From Saccoglossus kowalevskii (Eukaryota; Hemichordata; Enteropneusta; Harrimaniidae), in NCBI RefSeq assembly GCF_000003605.2, contig NW_003116449.1:399435-423264 (forward strand): a stretch of 23,830 nt of DNA, read 5' to 3'. This document shows positions 1 to 10,435 of this stretch, piece after piece. The notes beneath the pieces were generated by a model. That model searched no databases, was not told the DNA's origin, and saw only the letters and a list, made by a program, of their open reading frames with translations. Numbering within the stretch: position 1 is the first letter of the stretch; each line of letters begins with the position of its first letter. The position numbers and the translations under genes were made by a program.

Positions 1-2082
1 CATATTTTGCGCGATCCAATAACCGAACCTACACTAATAACTTTGATATTAATTAAAAGATGTCTCCTTTCTTTTTACATGTTGCAAGCTGTCAGTAATA
101 TATATATAATGCCGATACGTGATGATAAGGTGCATCTTATCAACAACCTTGTTTAATTCACTCGTTTATTTGACTGCCTCTGTAGTAATATTATCTTTTC
201 CACATATTTAAGGGTTGTATAGACTTGCATGCAGTCGAATCATGCTGTTTGTTTTCTTTTCCAAATAAAATAAAGATTTTCTTTTTTTTAAATAAATTAC
301 TTTTTGTTTTTTCAAGGTCACCTTGACTTTCGCGTTTACCCATATTTTAAGTTTGGATTAACAACTCGGAAAATATGTTCATTTTATTGAATCTGGAAAA
401 TAATTATATGTATGACAATAATGAAACTGCGTAGTGAACAACTCGTTAGCAGGCCAACAGTTGTGTAATGACCCTTTTTTATATAACTTTATTTATTCGC
501 CAGTTTCTGTTTGTAGTTAATATTATGTGTGGTTTCCTTTGACTGGTGTGTTTTGTTAAAAACAGTTCCATGGTTAAAGTACCGTTGTTTTTCGTAATTA
601 GGAGCGTTGTGGGTTTTTTCCCAATCCAACGCCAAACGTGAATAGCTAACCTGCATATAACCATTTCAAACGTGCATAACGTGCGCTTCATGCATTAACT
701 GCAACCACATTGTAGACAGAACAGTTTTCAAGAATGCAAAATGTGAATTGCTAACATGCGTATATCTCACGTGTCTAACCTGCGTAACGCTCCTTACCTG
801 TAAACATCTTCCAAACAATATGGTGCGTCTAATGTGCCTAAACTTGAAACAACCTTCCTGGTAATATATTTTTGTTTTCAAACCCGCAAAACATGAAAAG
901 CTTATAAAGTATGTAATACCCCTCACATTTTCGTCCCCTGCGTTCTAAAATACCAAATTAGTTGACATGCTATAATTTGGAGATAAGATTCTCATATCGT
1001 ATCGTGCGTGTTCTAATGTGTGTAATCTGCAATATACTAATAGTCATCTGCTGCCCATAGCTCGAAAAATTAGTTTGAAAAAAAGTTAACTAATCTGTTC
1101 TCTTATGATTATTGTATAATTGAAGATTAATATATTTTTAAAATAATTTGTTGTTTTTTATTAATTTAGAAAAACATACATTCCAAGACATCAATTTACG
1201 TTGACATCATGAGTTAATGTGTGGGCTCCTAGATGACAGTTAACAATCACAGCCCACATGATAGCTTATCTTCATAATTGAAACTTACAACAACCTTCTG
1301 CGGTTTTATTGTTTATTTCCTTGTTATATTTCTCGTGCAGTCAGTATTTTGGGTTCTGAGACATTTAACTACGTACGATCCTAGCGTTCTCAGACTGTTA
1401 CCGAGTGAAGAGGCTTTTGTTTTTTATACTGATTGTATTGTCTGAATACTGTAAGGCATGTTGAAAAAGCGGCATGCAATTTTAGCAAATTGCGGTAAAA
1501 TGACGTAATAGCGAAATGTTGATTTAGCGAATCTCTCTTGTCATTGTTAATTTCTTTGTTTGGGGGCCATTTTGAATTGATAATAAAGTCATTAGCGACA
1601 TCTTGAATTAGCGAATTAGTTCTTTCGCTAAATTCGCGAAAAAGAAATGTTTTACAGTATACTTTATTTATTTATTTGTTTCTATTTTTGTCTATTATTA
1701 AAATGGTTGGAGCCTTACTTGGTAGTATTTATGTGATGGTTCACTTGAACGTGTGATCTCTGAGAGATGACAGTAAAATAATCCACAACACATAAGTAGA
1801 ACCCATAGAACCTGACGATTTTGACAATGACGTTGACGCATGGAATCCAAGTTGAAACATGTTTAGACAGTCAATGGAAATTGTCCTCTCAATCTAACAA
1901 ATACAAAGTCCAATATTATAATATCACAATCTATACATGGGGTAAACAAATCGTATTTTGACAACAGTTCACAAATCCTGGGCTCGACTCACCTTGCACA
2001 TTATCTATTCATACAAGCAACCCATTTTCATATTTGAGAAGTAAAAATGTAATTACGAGAAAAAAAAAAGGTTCTTGCTCAC
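1..2082 (-). other. MAM gene intron 2, open at window start
   Basis: It is AT-rich, and I could not find the next MAM exon. It holds the 209-bp element at 1449-1657. A loose, degenerate recurrence of ctaacctgcgtaac-like words lies in 630-1040. Confidence 0.7.
1449..1657. mobile_element. MITE, 209 bp, CTGTAA ends, TA flanks
   Basis: The left end CTGTAAGGCATGTT and the right end (minus strand CTGTAAAACATTTC) are inverted repeats, flanked by TA at 1447-1448 and 1658-1659. The interior is rich in ttagcgaa/ttcgctaa words in both orientations. The size and ends match the element at 22993-23200, so they are probably one family. Confidence 0.75.
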
Positions 2083-2232
2083 CATCTAGACTTCCTAGAG
2101 TATGGTCCCTCGAAGGCCCTGTGCCCGATGTTCCGGTGTTACCATGGTTACGTTCCCAATTACCTTGGTTACCATCGTCATTAGTCAGCCCACACATATT
2201 ATCTTCGAAGTCGCAGAAGAAATTCTGCCTGC
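2083..2232 (-). CDS. MAM gene exon 2: N-terminal MAM domain
   Basis: This 150-nt exon has acceptor TATTACAG and donor GTGAGC, phase 1 on both sides. It encodes 49 complete codons with the two first MAM cysteines (FCDFEDNMCG), the conserved NW pair and GPSRDHT. The phase 1-1 design fits a shuffled extracellular module. Confidence 0.85.
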
Positions 2233-3898
2233 CTGTAATATACTGCCATTCATAAAAACAGGGACTATGTTTTGAGTATCTAGAAAAATCATACTGTACC
2301 AGAGTTGCATGGCACAATGAATTGTATATGACCGCACAGCGAAATATACCAGTGTAGTTAAATGATTGTAGTCGCGTCACGTTCCTATGCGACGTATAGA
2401 TAAATAGTTTAATAACAATAACAATTAATGATGCCCGAAACTCGAAGTTCGGTTAACCATGGAACTATAAACCCCATATAGTTCCATGGGTTAACTATTA
2501 TTTGAACATCTTTAACTTAGGCGTGATTTTGCAAAAGTGGGCGTGGTGTTTGAAATATGGACGTGACAATTCACAATCTCTGAACTTAGTGTCTGGAGTT
2601 TTGAGATAGAAAAAAAAAACTTTGCGATTATTGTTTTCTTAGACCCTTTTTAATTAGCTTCTTCGCTAGAAATATCTGCTTTTCCTTGTAAACTGTGTTT
2701 CTCCCTAAATGTAGTAAAGTCGTGTTTTTTTTCTACATGACTTCGCGATTCGGAGAGGCGTTCACCATTTTTATTGAGCTTTGAAAAGAGCAAACCTAAC
2801 AAGTGGACGAGTCTCTGTAATACGACCTTCGCGGCTGTCGCCTTGTATGTTGAAAACTAACTGTTGTTATGTTGATATAGTTTATCCATTCATATCTATA
2901 CAAATCTCTAGATTCACAGAATTTCTTGTTCTTCCACTGTGTACTTAGCATGAGACTATTACACACTGAATATTAGCTTCATGCTTTCAGTGCAACGGCG
3001 CCAAATGTTTAACAAACAAATGGCTGTAGTTTAAACCGCTGTCGGACCGCCTCTGAGTTGATTGCTTCGTTGGTCGATGCATATGGTAAACTTACTACGT
3101 TGAAAAAAACACGACCTGTGTTATGTGCTATATTTGTATTGTCGCCTAATAACGTATCCACTGTAATCCCGGGGTCATCAATGAGAAGAAAACAAACACA
3201 TTCCAAACATTCACCAGTTTCTACATTGTTTTATTGTGGGTTACGAGGTCGCATGCAGCTCCATGGGGGCGGATTTTATTTGTTTTTATTTTAATGTCGA
3301 TGTTTCAATTGACGTGCTTTAAAACGACAACACAAATACTCACTTTACTCCAAGCAACACCGACTGTCAAGGACGCGAATTAAGCAACTGGCAACGAACC
3401 ATGAATATGAGTTCGGAGGAGAAAAAACCCGATAACTCATTGCTGTAATATTTCTGTTAGCAATGTTTCACTGTTTTTGTTACCGACTGCACTGTTATTT
3501 ATAAAATTATTCATTGGTATATACGTACAGATAAGCAACAGTAAAACGTTCTGGCTCAATTGTTTTCGATGTCCTTTTACACGATCGTAAAAGTTATGGG
3601 ACTATGTATACTATTTTGATTAGGTTGTAAACACGTACCACCAGACCGTCTTACACCCCTCCATGAATCAGGTACTGATATAGCATTCTCACCACAGAGC
3701 TTATTACTTAATAAAGACGAATGTCAAACCGTGTAATAATACTACATCTGTCGACCTATGACGTAATGTATTCAACCAGGGGTACGTATATTCAACATTG
3801 GCCGCAAAGCCTGGTATGATTAAAATAATAGATCGGTTACCGTTAATTCCTGACACCATTGACAACGCGAGGAACAAACAAAAGAACATCGTATCCAT
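2083..3898 (-). CDS. Secreted MAM-domain protein, 5' part (two exons)
   Basis: Exons 3898-3841 and 2232-2083 join in phase 1 (AAC G + GC). The product begins MDTMFFCLFLALSMVSGING, a signal peptide with hydrophobic core FFCLFLALSMV. It continues RQNFFCDFEDNMCGLTND, then NWERNHGNTGTSGTGPSRDH and TLGSLDG. The CDFE..MCG, NW, GP..DHT series is the N-terminal part of a MAM domain, an extracellular beta-sandwich found in meprins, neuropilins, receptor phosphatases and many invertebrate secreted proteins. The second exon ends at phase 1 with donor GTGAGC, so the domain continues beyond base 1. Without the rest the protein cannot be named further. Confidence 0.75.
2233..3840 (-). other. MAM gene intron 1, 1608 nt
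   Basis: It contains the hairpin at 2452-2495. Several short open frames are present without recognisable domains. No further exon was seen. Confidence 0.65.
2452..2495. repeat. Near-perfect palindrome, 18-19 bp arms
   Basis: gttaaccatggaactata (2452-2469) pairs with tatagttccatgggttaac (2477-2495) around a 7-nt loop, with one unpaired base. Confidence 0.9.
3841..3898 (-). CDS. MAM gene exon 1: start codon and signal peptide
   Basis: The ATG at 3896-3898 is chosen because it gives a compact signal peptide. An in-frame ATG at 3932-3934 would add MLLILNQFNYRI. The exon ends AACG before donor GTAACC, which is weak at positions +4 and +5. Phase 1 matches the MAM exon. The pairing of signal peptide and phase is the main support. 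Confidence 0.65.
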
Positions 3899-5796
3899 GA
3901 TGCGATAATTAAATTGATTGAGTATTAACAGCATGCACGAAACATACACGGGACACGCTTCACATTCTACATGTGTCAAACACGTCTCTACGTCATCAGC
4001 GATAGTGTAAGTGTCGGCGTGGATAATTACACGTAGGTTGCAGGTAGGTGATTTGTCTGTTTTCTCAGCCAATCAGCGACTGTCGTGTTGGAATACTAAT
4101 AGATAAACAAGTGCAAGTGTTTATTCGTTTAAAAGATGTGTCACGCGATGCGTTGTTTATGACTTAGTAAATACTAGTAGTCCGTTTAATGTATTGTACA
4201 GAACTGATACGTCGAGCTAAGTGAGGGAAGAAGTAGCACGAGTAGAGCGGACATTTTGGTTTAAGTATTGGAAGTTGAATATATGCAATAGTTGCTAGAA
4301 TATAGAAATACTTGTGTAGTTGTAAATGGTAGACTTTATTCAATATAACAAGATGGCTCCATAATAATCAATATTTCTCGCTTCAGACAAATGAAAACTG
4401 TTTATTTGTTTGTTCAGTTTTACTTGGAATTTGGGGCGATTATTGTGTGAAATGTCTTTGTTTACGTGCGGATACATGCGGGAAATGTTGAGAATTTGCC
4501 CTCGTCACACCAGCAGTAAACGTCAAATGGCGATTGCTTATCTTATTTATACTACGAGTTTTACAAATTGTGGAGTGTTTTTTTCCAATAAGAACATGAC
4601 ACAGTCAACGTTTATAATGGAAACAAAAATTGTCGAAAGCTCATTGGATAGTCAGTCGTGTTATAAAAGTGAATTGATTGACCGCGTCCATCTTGTTGAA
4701 TAATTGATCATTTCAAAGACCCTTCAATCGATACTCTGTAAACCGCTGATTCGAAGACCGTTAACGTTCGAAAAAAATTACACTATTTCCGTTCTAAGCC
4801 AATAGTCGATCATTATTGACTTCTTAATCGATTCTAGATTATTTGTTACGAATTCAGTTTAGACTGTGAATGTTGCAGAAGTCCCACATTTCAGAGGCAC
4901 TACAGACTAGACCATAATTACAATACGTATACGGTGACGTCATCACAGCTAGCTTCATGATGCAGAATTAAAAGACCTCGACTGTATCTAATTGCAACAA
5001 GACGACGACCGAAGGCGTACATTCGTTATGCAACACATGTAACTAATGTAGCTTCGGAGAAAAATCGAGAGGGAAATGGACCAGAATAATGAGCTCCTTG
5101 GTATCATTACAAGTCGGAGAAAACAACTCAAGTAGTTCGGTTACATCACTAAACGCTTTGGCGTGCCAGCAAATTATGAGTTTCAACGATGCGTGGAGGG
5201 TAGAAGAAAAACAAATTAGCTGAAAAATCGTACGCCTGTACCATGTATAATATATATTTAACTATACAAATAAAAGATGAAATGAACATCCAACAAGACC
5301 AGATTGTTACGTCACTTCCCATATTGATACTGTAACTATTGTGTATTAAAAATATTCTCCGTATGAAATTCCACATATCACCAAAACTACGCTTAGGTCA
5401 AAATTCAGGTTTTACTGATACAGAAATCAGTCGTCACACAATAGGCCTATTACTTGAACTTGAATCATATTGATGATAGGTATTACATATCTAGCCACAG
5501 AACAACGTAATTATACAAAGAAGTCTTCCTTGGGTTTACCTTTGTAAGTAACCATATTTTAATGAATGGAGATCTGAAATTACAAAGAAATCCTTGATTA
5601 ATCTTTGGAAATAATAATCACTAAAAAAAGAAATGATAGTAACAATTTGTGAATATTCTGAGAATACAACCTGTTATTGATTCTCCACCTTTTCAAAAAA
5701 ACAAAAACCAAAAAAAAACAAATGTGAACAGTTGAGGTGTAACAACAATATTCGACGGAGGCTTAATCGCTTTATATGCAGCAAACATATTATTAA
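3899..5796. other. Upstream and intergenic DNA of the MAM gene
   Basis: It would contain the MAM promoter and 5' UTR. Beyond the CCAAT box I see no clear element. A 97-codon plus-strand frame at 4410-4703 has no domain, coding bias or splice support. Confidence 0.6.
4067..4079 (-). promoter_or_regulatory. CCAAT box upstream of the MAM gene
   Basis: The plus strand reads cagccaatcagcg, a full NF-Y-type CCAAT box, about 170 bp upstream of the MAM start codon. CCAAT boxes work in either orientation. No TATA box was seen between it and the start. The functional role is inferred from position only. Confidence 0.35.
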
Positions 5797-5800
5797 TTAA

Positions 5801-5927
5801 AGGACGTCAGTCGTCGTGCCGCGTCCTGTTCGATATGGGACTCATAGCGACGTATACAACGCATGTAAAATACATTGTTTATTTACATGAAATTCGAACA
5901 CGCGCTGCGCGACACGACCACCGTCCT
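5801..5927. mobile_element. MITE, 127 bp, flanked by TTAA
   Basis: The left end AGGACGTCAGTCGTCGTGCC and the right end (minus strand AGGACGGTGGTCGTGTCGCG) are imperfect inverted repeats, continuing weakly to about 45 bp. TTAA directly flanks both (5797-5800 and 5928-5931), as with piggyBac-type insertion. It has no coding capacity. Confidence 0.8.
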
Positions 5928-6094
5928 TTAATATATATATATATCAAATATTAATGTTTGCATTTCCCAAATCCAAAGCGCTCTTCAAAAGTATGAGGTT
6001 TGACCTGGGCGCGACTTGCACTGATTACTGCCGGCGAATCCTTTGATACCTTCTAATCACCTAATAATTACCTAATCAAAGTCATCTTTGTTTA

Positions 6095-6143
6095 TATGAG
6101 ACCCATATATCTCGCGCATGCGTGGCGCGACGACTACCGCCCT
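6095..6143. mobile_element. Solo or outer end of the same TTAA element family
   Basis: Read on the minus strand from 6143 it begins AGGGCGGTAGTCGTCGCGCC and later has gatatatgggtctcata. That resembles the left end at 5801, including gatatgggactcata, more closely than the 5927 end does. TTAA follows at 6144-6147. The real insertion may therefore span 5801-6143, with the 5927 end internal. Confidence 0.65.
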
Positions 6144-6147
6144 TTAA

Positions 6148-7444
6148 CCGACGGCATGTTGATTTGAGTCAATCCCGCTTATGATGATAATTAGTATTCA
6201 TATGCATCTCCTGTGCGTTCCTTCATACTGTAATAATTATCGCACCTGTAGTATCAACTAAAGTTGAGTGCTTTTATTGATGTGTATGTCATTTAGATCT
6301 TTGAAGATCGGAAAAAACAGAAAAACGATGAGGGGGACGCCATGCTCAAAATCTCAGAACGATTCTATCTATTCTATTAATCCTCCATGATTTAAGAGTT
6401 CACAATATAAACCATTACAGGCACATTCAGCGGGGGCAAGACCCCTGGTAATACTGATTACTGCGTAGGGAAGCCATTACATCGTGCATTTAACAAATAC
6501 GCGTTTGGGTAGCCACTCAAGATGGCGACGTATTTGACCTTTATCCCAGGGCTGAAGGTGAATAGCGCCCTCTAGAGAGGCTAGCGTTTGTGTTGATTGG
6601 TTCAGATAGTCCTGTAATTCAAATATCGAATAAATTAATTTATGTGATTGGTTCTCGCACGCCAGCTGACTGTGATTGAACTATCACGTGAGCTGAAGTT
6701 GCTACATCATGGTACCACGCACGCGCCTTCGTATGTTATGCTGAAGCACTATGCGATATATAAGTCTCATGTCGAACAGAACGAGCTTCTGGACACCTGC
6801 ATTCAGTGAACTTTTTCAACACATGCTATTATTTATTTTACTAACAAGCACAATATAAGAAACATGTACCAGATACTGCCATCTACCCATGGTCAAGGCG
6901 AATATTATGATATCGAGGAAGCGTGTTTCAAGTATCCGACGTTTCAGAGTGAGGGAGGTGTATGCGTTTGAGTGGAGGGGGAAGGGTAAGCTATCAATTG
7001 GGAATATCATTGAATGATCAACCAACCTCATATATGTTATACATGTTCCATTTTTTTTTTTTTTTATCAAGGACTGTTTGAACCCAAATAATCCCAATGA
7101 AATCACTGTATTTCTAATGAAGGGACCCATTTTATGCCTTAGCTTTGTCGAGATTACATTGACGAGATTACGACATTCGCGTTGCCCCGGTTACATGGGT
7201 TCGACGCGGAGTTGTATTGGATGGAATACTACCAAATGTTATGACGGCATGTAAATGTAACTATGACCTTTGTTTAGAGTACAAATTCGATTAATATATC
7301 GTAACAATTTCACGTAGAGTTCATTCCCAGATAAATGATGATTTCCATAATGATGTACTTAATACTATAGTATATAATACTATAGTGGGACGCAAAAACG
7401 CGGGAAGGGAACACATGCGCGAGAGGAGATGGCCTGCACGGATG
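6148..7444. other. Intergenic DNA
   Basis: A T-tract lies near 7051-7067. A TATA-like tatataag at 6756-6763 has no supported gene downstream. Nothing else is recognisable. Confidence 0.6.
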
Positions 7445-8778
7445 GGTGATTTAAAGTAACTGTGAACCTGACTAAACCAATCCGGACACGTATGGTAATT
7501 TAAAGTAACTGTAAACCTGACTAAACCAATCCGGACACGTATGGTAATTTAAAGTAACTGTAAACCTGACTAAACCAATCCGGACACGTATGGTAATTTA
7601 AAGTAACTGTAAACCTGACAAAACTAATCCGAACACGTATGGTGATTTAAAGTAACTATAAACCTGACCAAACCAATCCGGACACGTATGGTGATAAAAA
7701 GTAACTGTAAACCTGACCAAACCAATCCGGACACGTATGGTGATTTAAAGTAACTGTAAACCTGACTAAACTAATCCGAACACATATGGTGATTTAAAGT
7801 AACTGTAAACCTGGCTAAACCAGTCCGAACACGTATGGTAATTTAAAGTAACTGTAAACCTGACTGAACTAATCCGAACACGTATGGTGAATTAAAGTAA
7901 CTATAAACCCGACTAAACCAATTCGAACACGTATGGTAATTTAAAGTAACTGTAAACCTGACTGAACTAATCCGAACACGTATGGTAATTTAAAGTAACT
8001 GTAAACCTGAATAAACTAATCCGAACACGTATGGTGATTTAAAGTAACTATACACCTGACTAAACCAATCCGAACACGTATGGTGATTTAAAGTAACTGT
8101 AAACCTGACTAAACCAATCCGAACACGTATGGTGATTTAAAGTAACTGTAAACCTGACTAAACCAATTCGAACACGTATGGTAATTTAAAGTAACTGTAA
8201 ACCTAACTGAACTAATCCGAACACGTATGGTGAATTAAAGTAACTGTAAACCTGACTGAACTAATCCGAACACGTATGGTAATTTAAAGTAACTGTAAAC
8301 ATGACTGAACTAATCCGAACACGTATGGTGAATTAAAGTAACTATAAACCTGACTAAACCAATTCGAACACGTATGGTGATTTAAAGTAACTATAAACAC
8401 GACTAAACCAATTCGAACACGTATGGTAATTTAAAGTAACTGTAAACCTGACTGAACTAATCCGAACACGTATGGTGATTTAAAGTAACTATAAACCTGA
8501 CTGAACTAATCCGAACACGTATGGTGAATTAAAGTAACTATAAACCTGACTAAACCAATTCGAACACGTATGGTGATTTAAAGTAACTATAAACCTGACT
8601 AAACCAATTCGAACACGTATGGTAATTTAAAGTAGCTATAAACCTGACTAAACCAATTCGAACACGTATGGTAATTTAAAGTAACTGTAACCCTAACCAA
8701 AACAATCCGAACACGTAGGGTGATTTAAGTAATTGTAAACCTGACTGAACTAATCCGAACACATATGGTATTTTAAAG
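7445..8778. repeat. 49-bp minisatellite, about 27 tandem copies
   Basis: The unit reads roughly ggtgatttaaagtaactg, taaacctgactaaacca, atccgaacacgtat. About 27 copies keep a constant 49-bp step. Variants fall into recognisable subtypes (ccggacac in early copies; accaattcg and gaactaatccg alternating later). 49 is not a multiple of three and the unit has stops, so it is not coding. It lies between the two genes. Confidence 0.97.
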
Positions 8779-9790
8779 CCCGATGTGGCAATGAAAAACA
8801 AAACCAATGCGAATATGTATAACATATACAAGAATGACGAAATATTCAATTGCTTATACAAACGGTTTGTATATATACACAGGACATATCCACTGTAGCT
8901 TGAACAGTCAGTCGCCTTTGGTGTGAGTAAATGTCAATCAGTTTTTATTAAAAGTTGACTTTCTTAATAATATTATATTCATGACAAAAAAAAGGAGAAT
9001 TTATTTGCAGAACTAGTACACAATTCTTCAAAAGCAACAAAAAGTTGATACAAATCAATTAAAAGTAATACAAGCAACGTGTTCAACTGTTGAAACGGGT
9101 AGACGACTCGTGGTGTCGACATACGGAATCATGGAACTACTTTGCATAAAATAACGACTATAAAGCATGCGACAATGAAATGATATTGATGAACAACACT
9201 TACATTGCATTGTTGTACGTAATGTCCGTCTGTTGCGACTGCACGTGGTCTGATTTGTAGTTTACCCTATGACTACATGTGACAGTTGAACACGTTTTTT
9301 TTTATTTGAAAGTGGCCAGTACTTCGGCCTTCACATAAATGCCCACGCAAATCCATGATACATGAAAACGCCAACAAACACTCTGATACAAGAACTTCAC
9401 TAAATGAAAATACAGTTTGTTATATATGACAGTAACATTGTTGTAAGATATAATTTCAGGAAATACAATATATATATTTTTTTCAAAAAGGCCCAAAAAA
9501 TAATGAAGCAAAACAAAAAATCTGTAACCCCAAAATGAATAAAAACGTAACCTGTCTGGTGTAGGTATGAGGTACTATGTTGCCTTGAGGTCTGCATTGG
9601 CAACACTAAATTTCAGTTTGACCCTGTTGGCGATTTGCGAAAATACTATATATTAACGGAATCTATTCTATAAAAGGGGGTTGCCCCTGGGATATTTTTT
9701 CCAAAATGTAGCACCTTAATCACCATGAAAATGGCGAGTATTTTTAAAACATTAAAGTTAAGTAAAATGTGGCACCAGACGTAAATTGCC
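8779..9790. other. Intergenic DNA downstream of the collagen gene
   Basis: It is AT-rich with short open frames only. No gene, repeat or RNA signal was supported. Confidence 0.65.
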
Positions 9791-10291
9791 TTTATTTCAG
9801 TGAAAAACTGGATTGGAACTACAATATTTCAGCGGGTAACTCATCGACTATCTCTGGCACCAGATTGTATTACAACGAAACTCAGATATTATTTATAAAA
9901 TGCCTATAGTTACTACGAGGTATCTAATTGTTATAAAATAAAAAAAAAAACACTATAAAAAACACTGCCGGCCATCGAATTCTTAACGAGAACTCGTGGT
10001 CACGTGACACTGTAGCACCAATTGAAATCATCCTCTTATAAACACATTAAGTGAAATTTGCATATTAAACCTCTCTCTTTATCTAACTGTTAGAAAAGTA
10101 CTCAACGACAAAAAAATGCAGGAAATAGAAATAGAACTGGAAACCTGCATACATGTATGCAATAGAATATACACACACCGATGCTGGGCACGTGATAAGA
10201 ACGTGATGGATGAACACGTGATCAGCATATATACAAATATGTTAGGTATGTGTAAAATATTATGTTAGAAAGATTTAAGGAATATTTTGGT
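9791..10291 (-). other. Collagen 3' UTR, to candidate poly(A) signal
   Basis: After the TAA stop the first canonical AATAAA on the minus strand is at 9791-9796 (plus-strand tttatt), giving a 3' UTR of about 500 nt. A TATAAA variant lies around 9889-9896. No ORF or exon is visible between. The end is inferred from the hexamer only. Confidence 0.5.
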
Positions 10292-10435
10292 TTAGTTAAA
10301 ACAGATAGGCCCAGCTTCATAACCAAATCGCTGATCAGGCTTTCCGAAATCCCCGGGCATAAAATCAATAATTGGGAGCTGGTGCAGTTTCGTTGTTTCT
10401 ATCTCAAATACGGTGCTGCTTCTCTTAGGTGCGCT
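10292..10435 (-). CDS. C-propeptide terminal exon and stop
   Basis: It encodes [20 protein letters not shown], then [20 protein letters not shown] and AGPICFN, followed by TAA at 10292-10294. The acceptor is CATTACAG, phase 0. The LPIID...QRFG...GPICF ending is diagnostic of COLFI domains. It holds Cys8. The chain ends in Asn rather than the usual Leu. Confidence 0.96.
   Translation of the reverse strand, partial: SAPKRSSTVFEIETTKLHQLPIIDFMPGDFGKPDQRFGYEAGPICFN

Noticed and set aside
4410-4703. 97-codon plus-strand open frame
   Set aside because: Composition and content look like random AT-rich sequence. No signal peptide or domain.
6756-6830. TATA-like tatataag followed by a short ATG frame starting MLLFILLTST
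   Set aside because: The frame stops after 11 codons, with no donor site before the stop and no exon downstream on the plus strand.
8676-8861. Minus-strand frame with repeated PYVFGL segments
   Set aside because: It is a translation of the 49-bp minisatellite. The unit length breaks the frame every copy.
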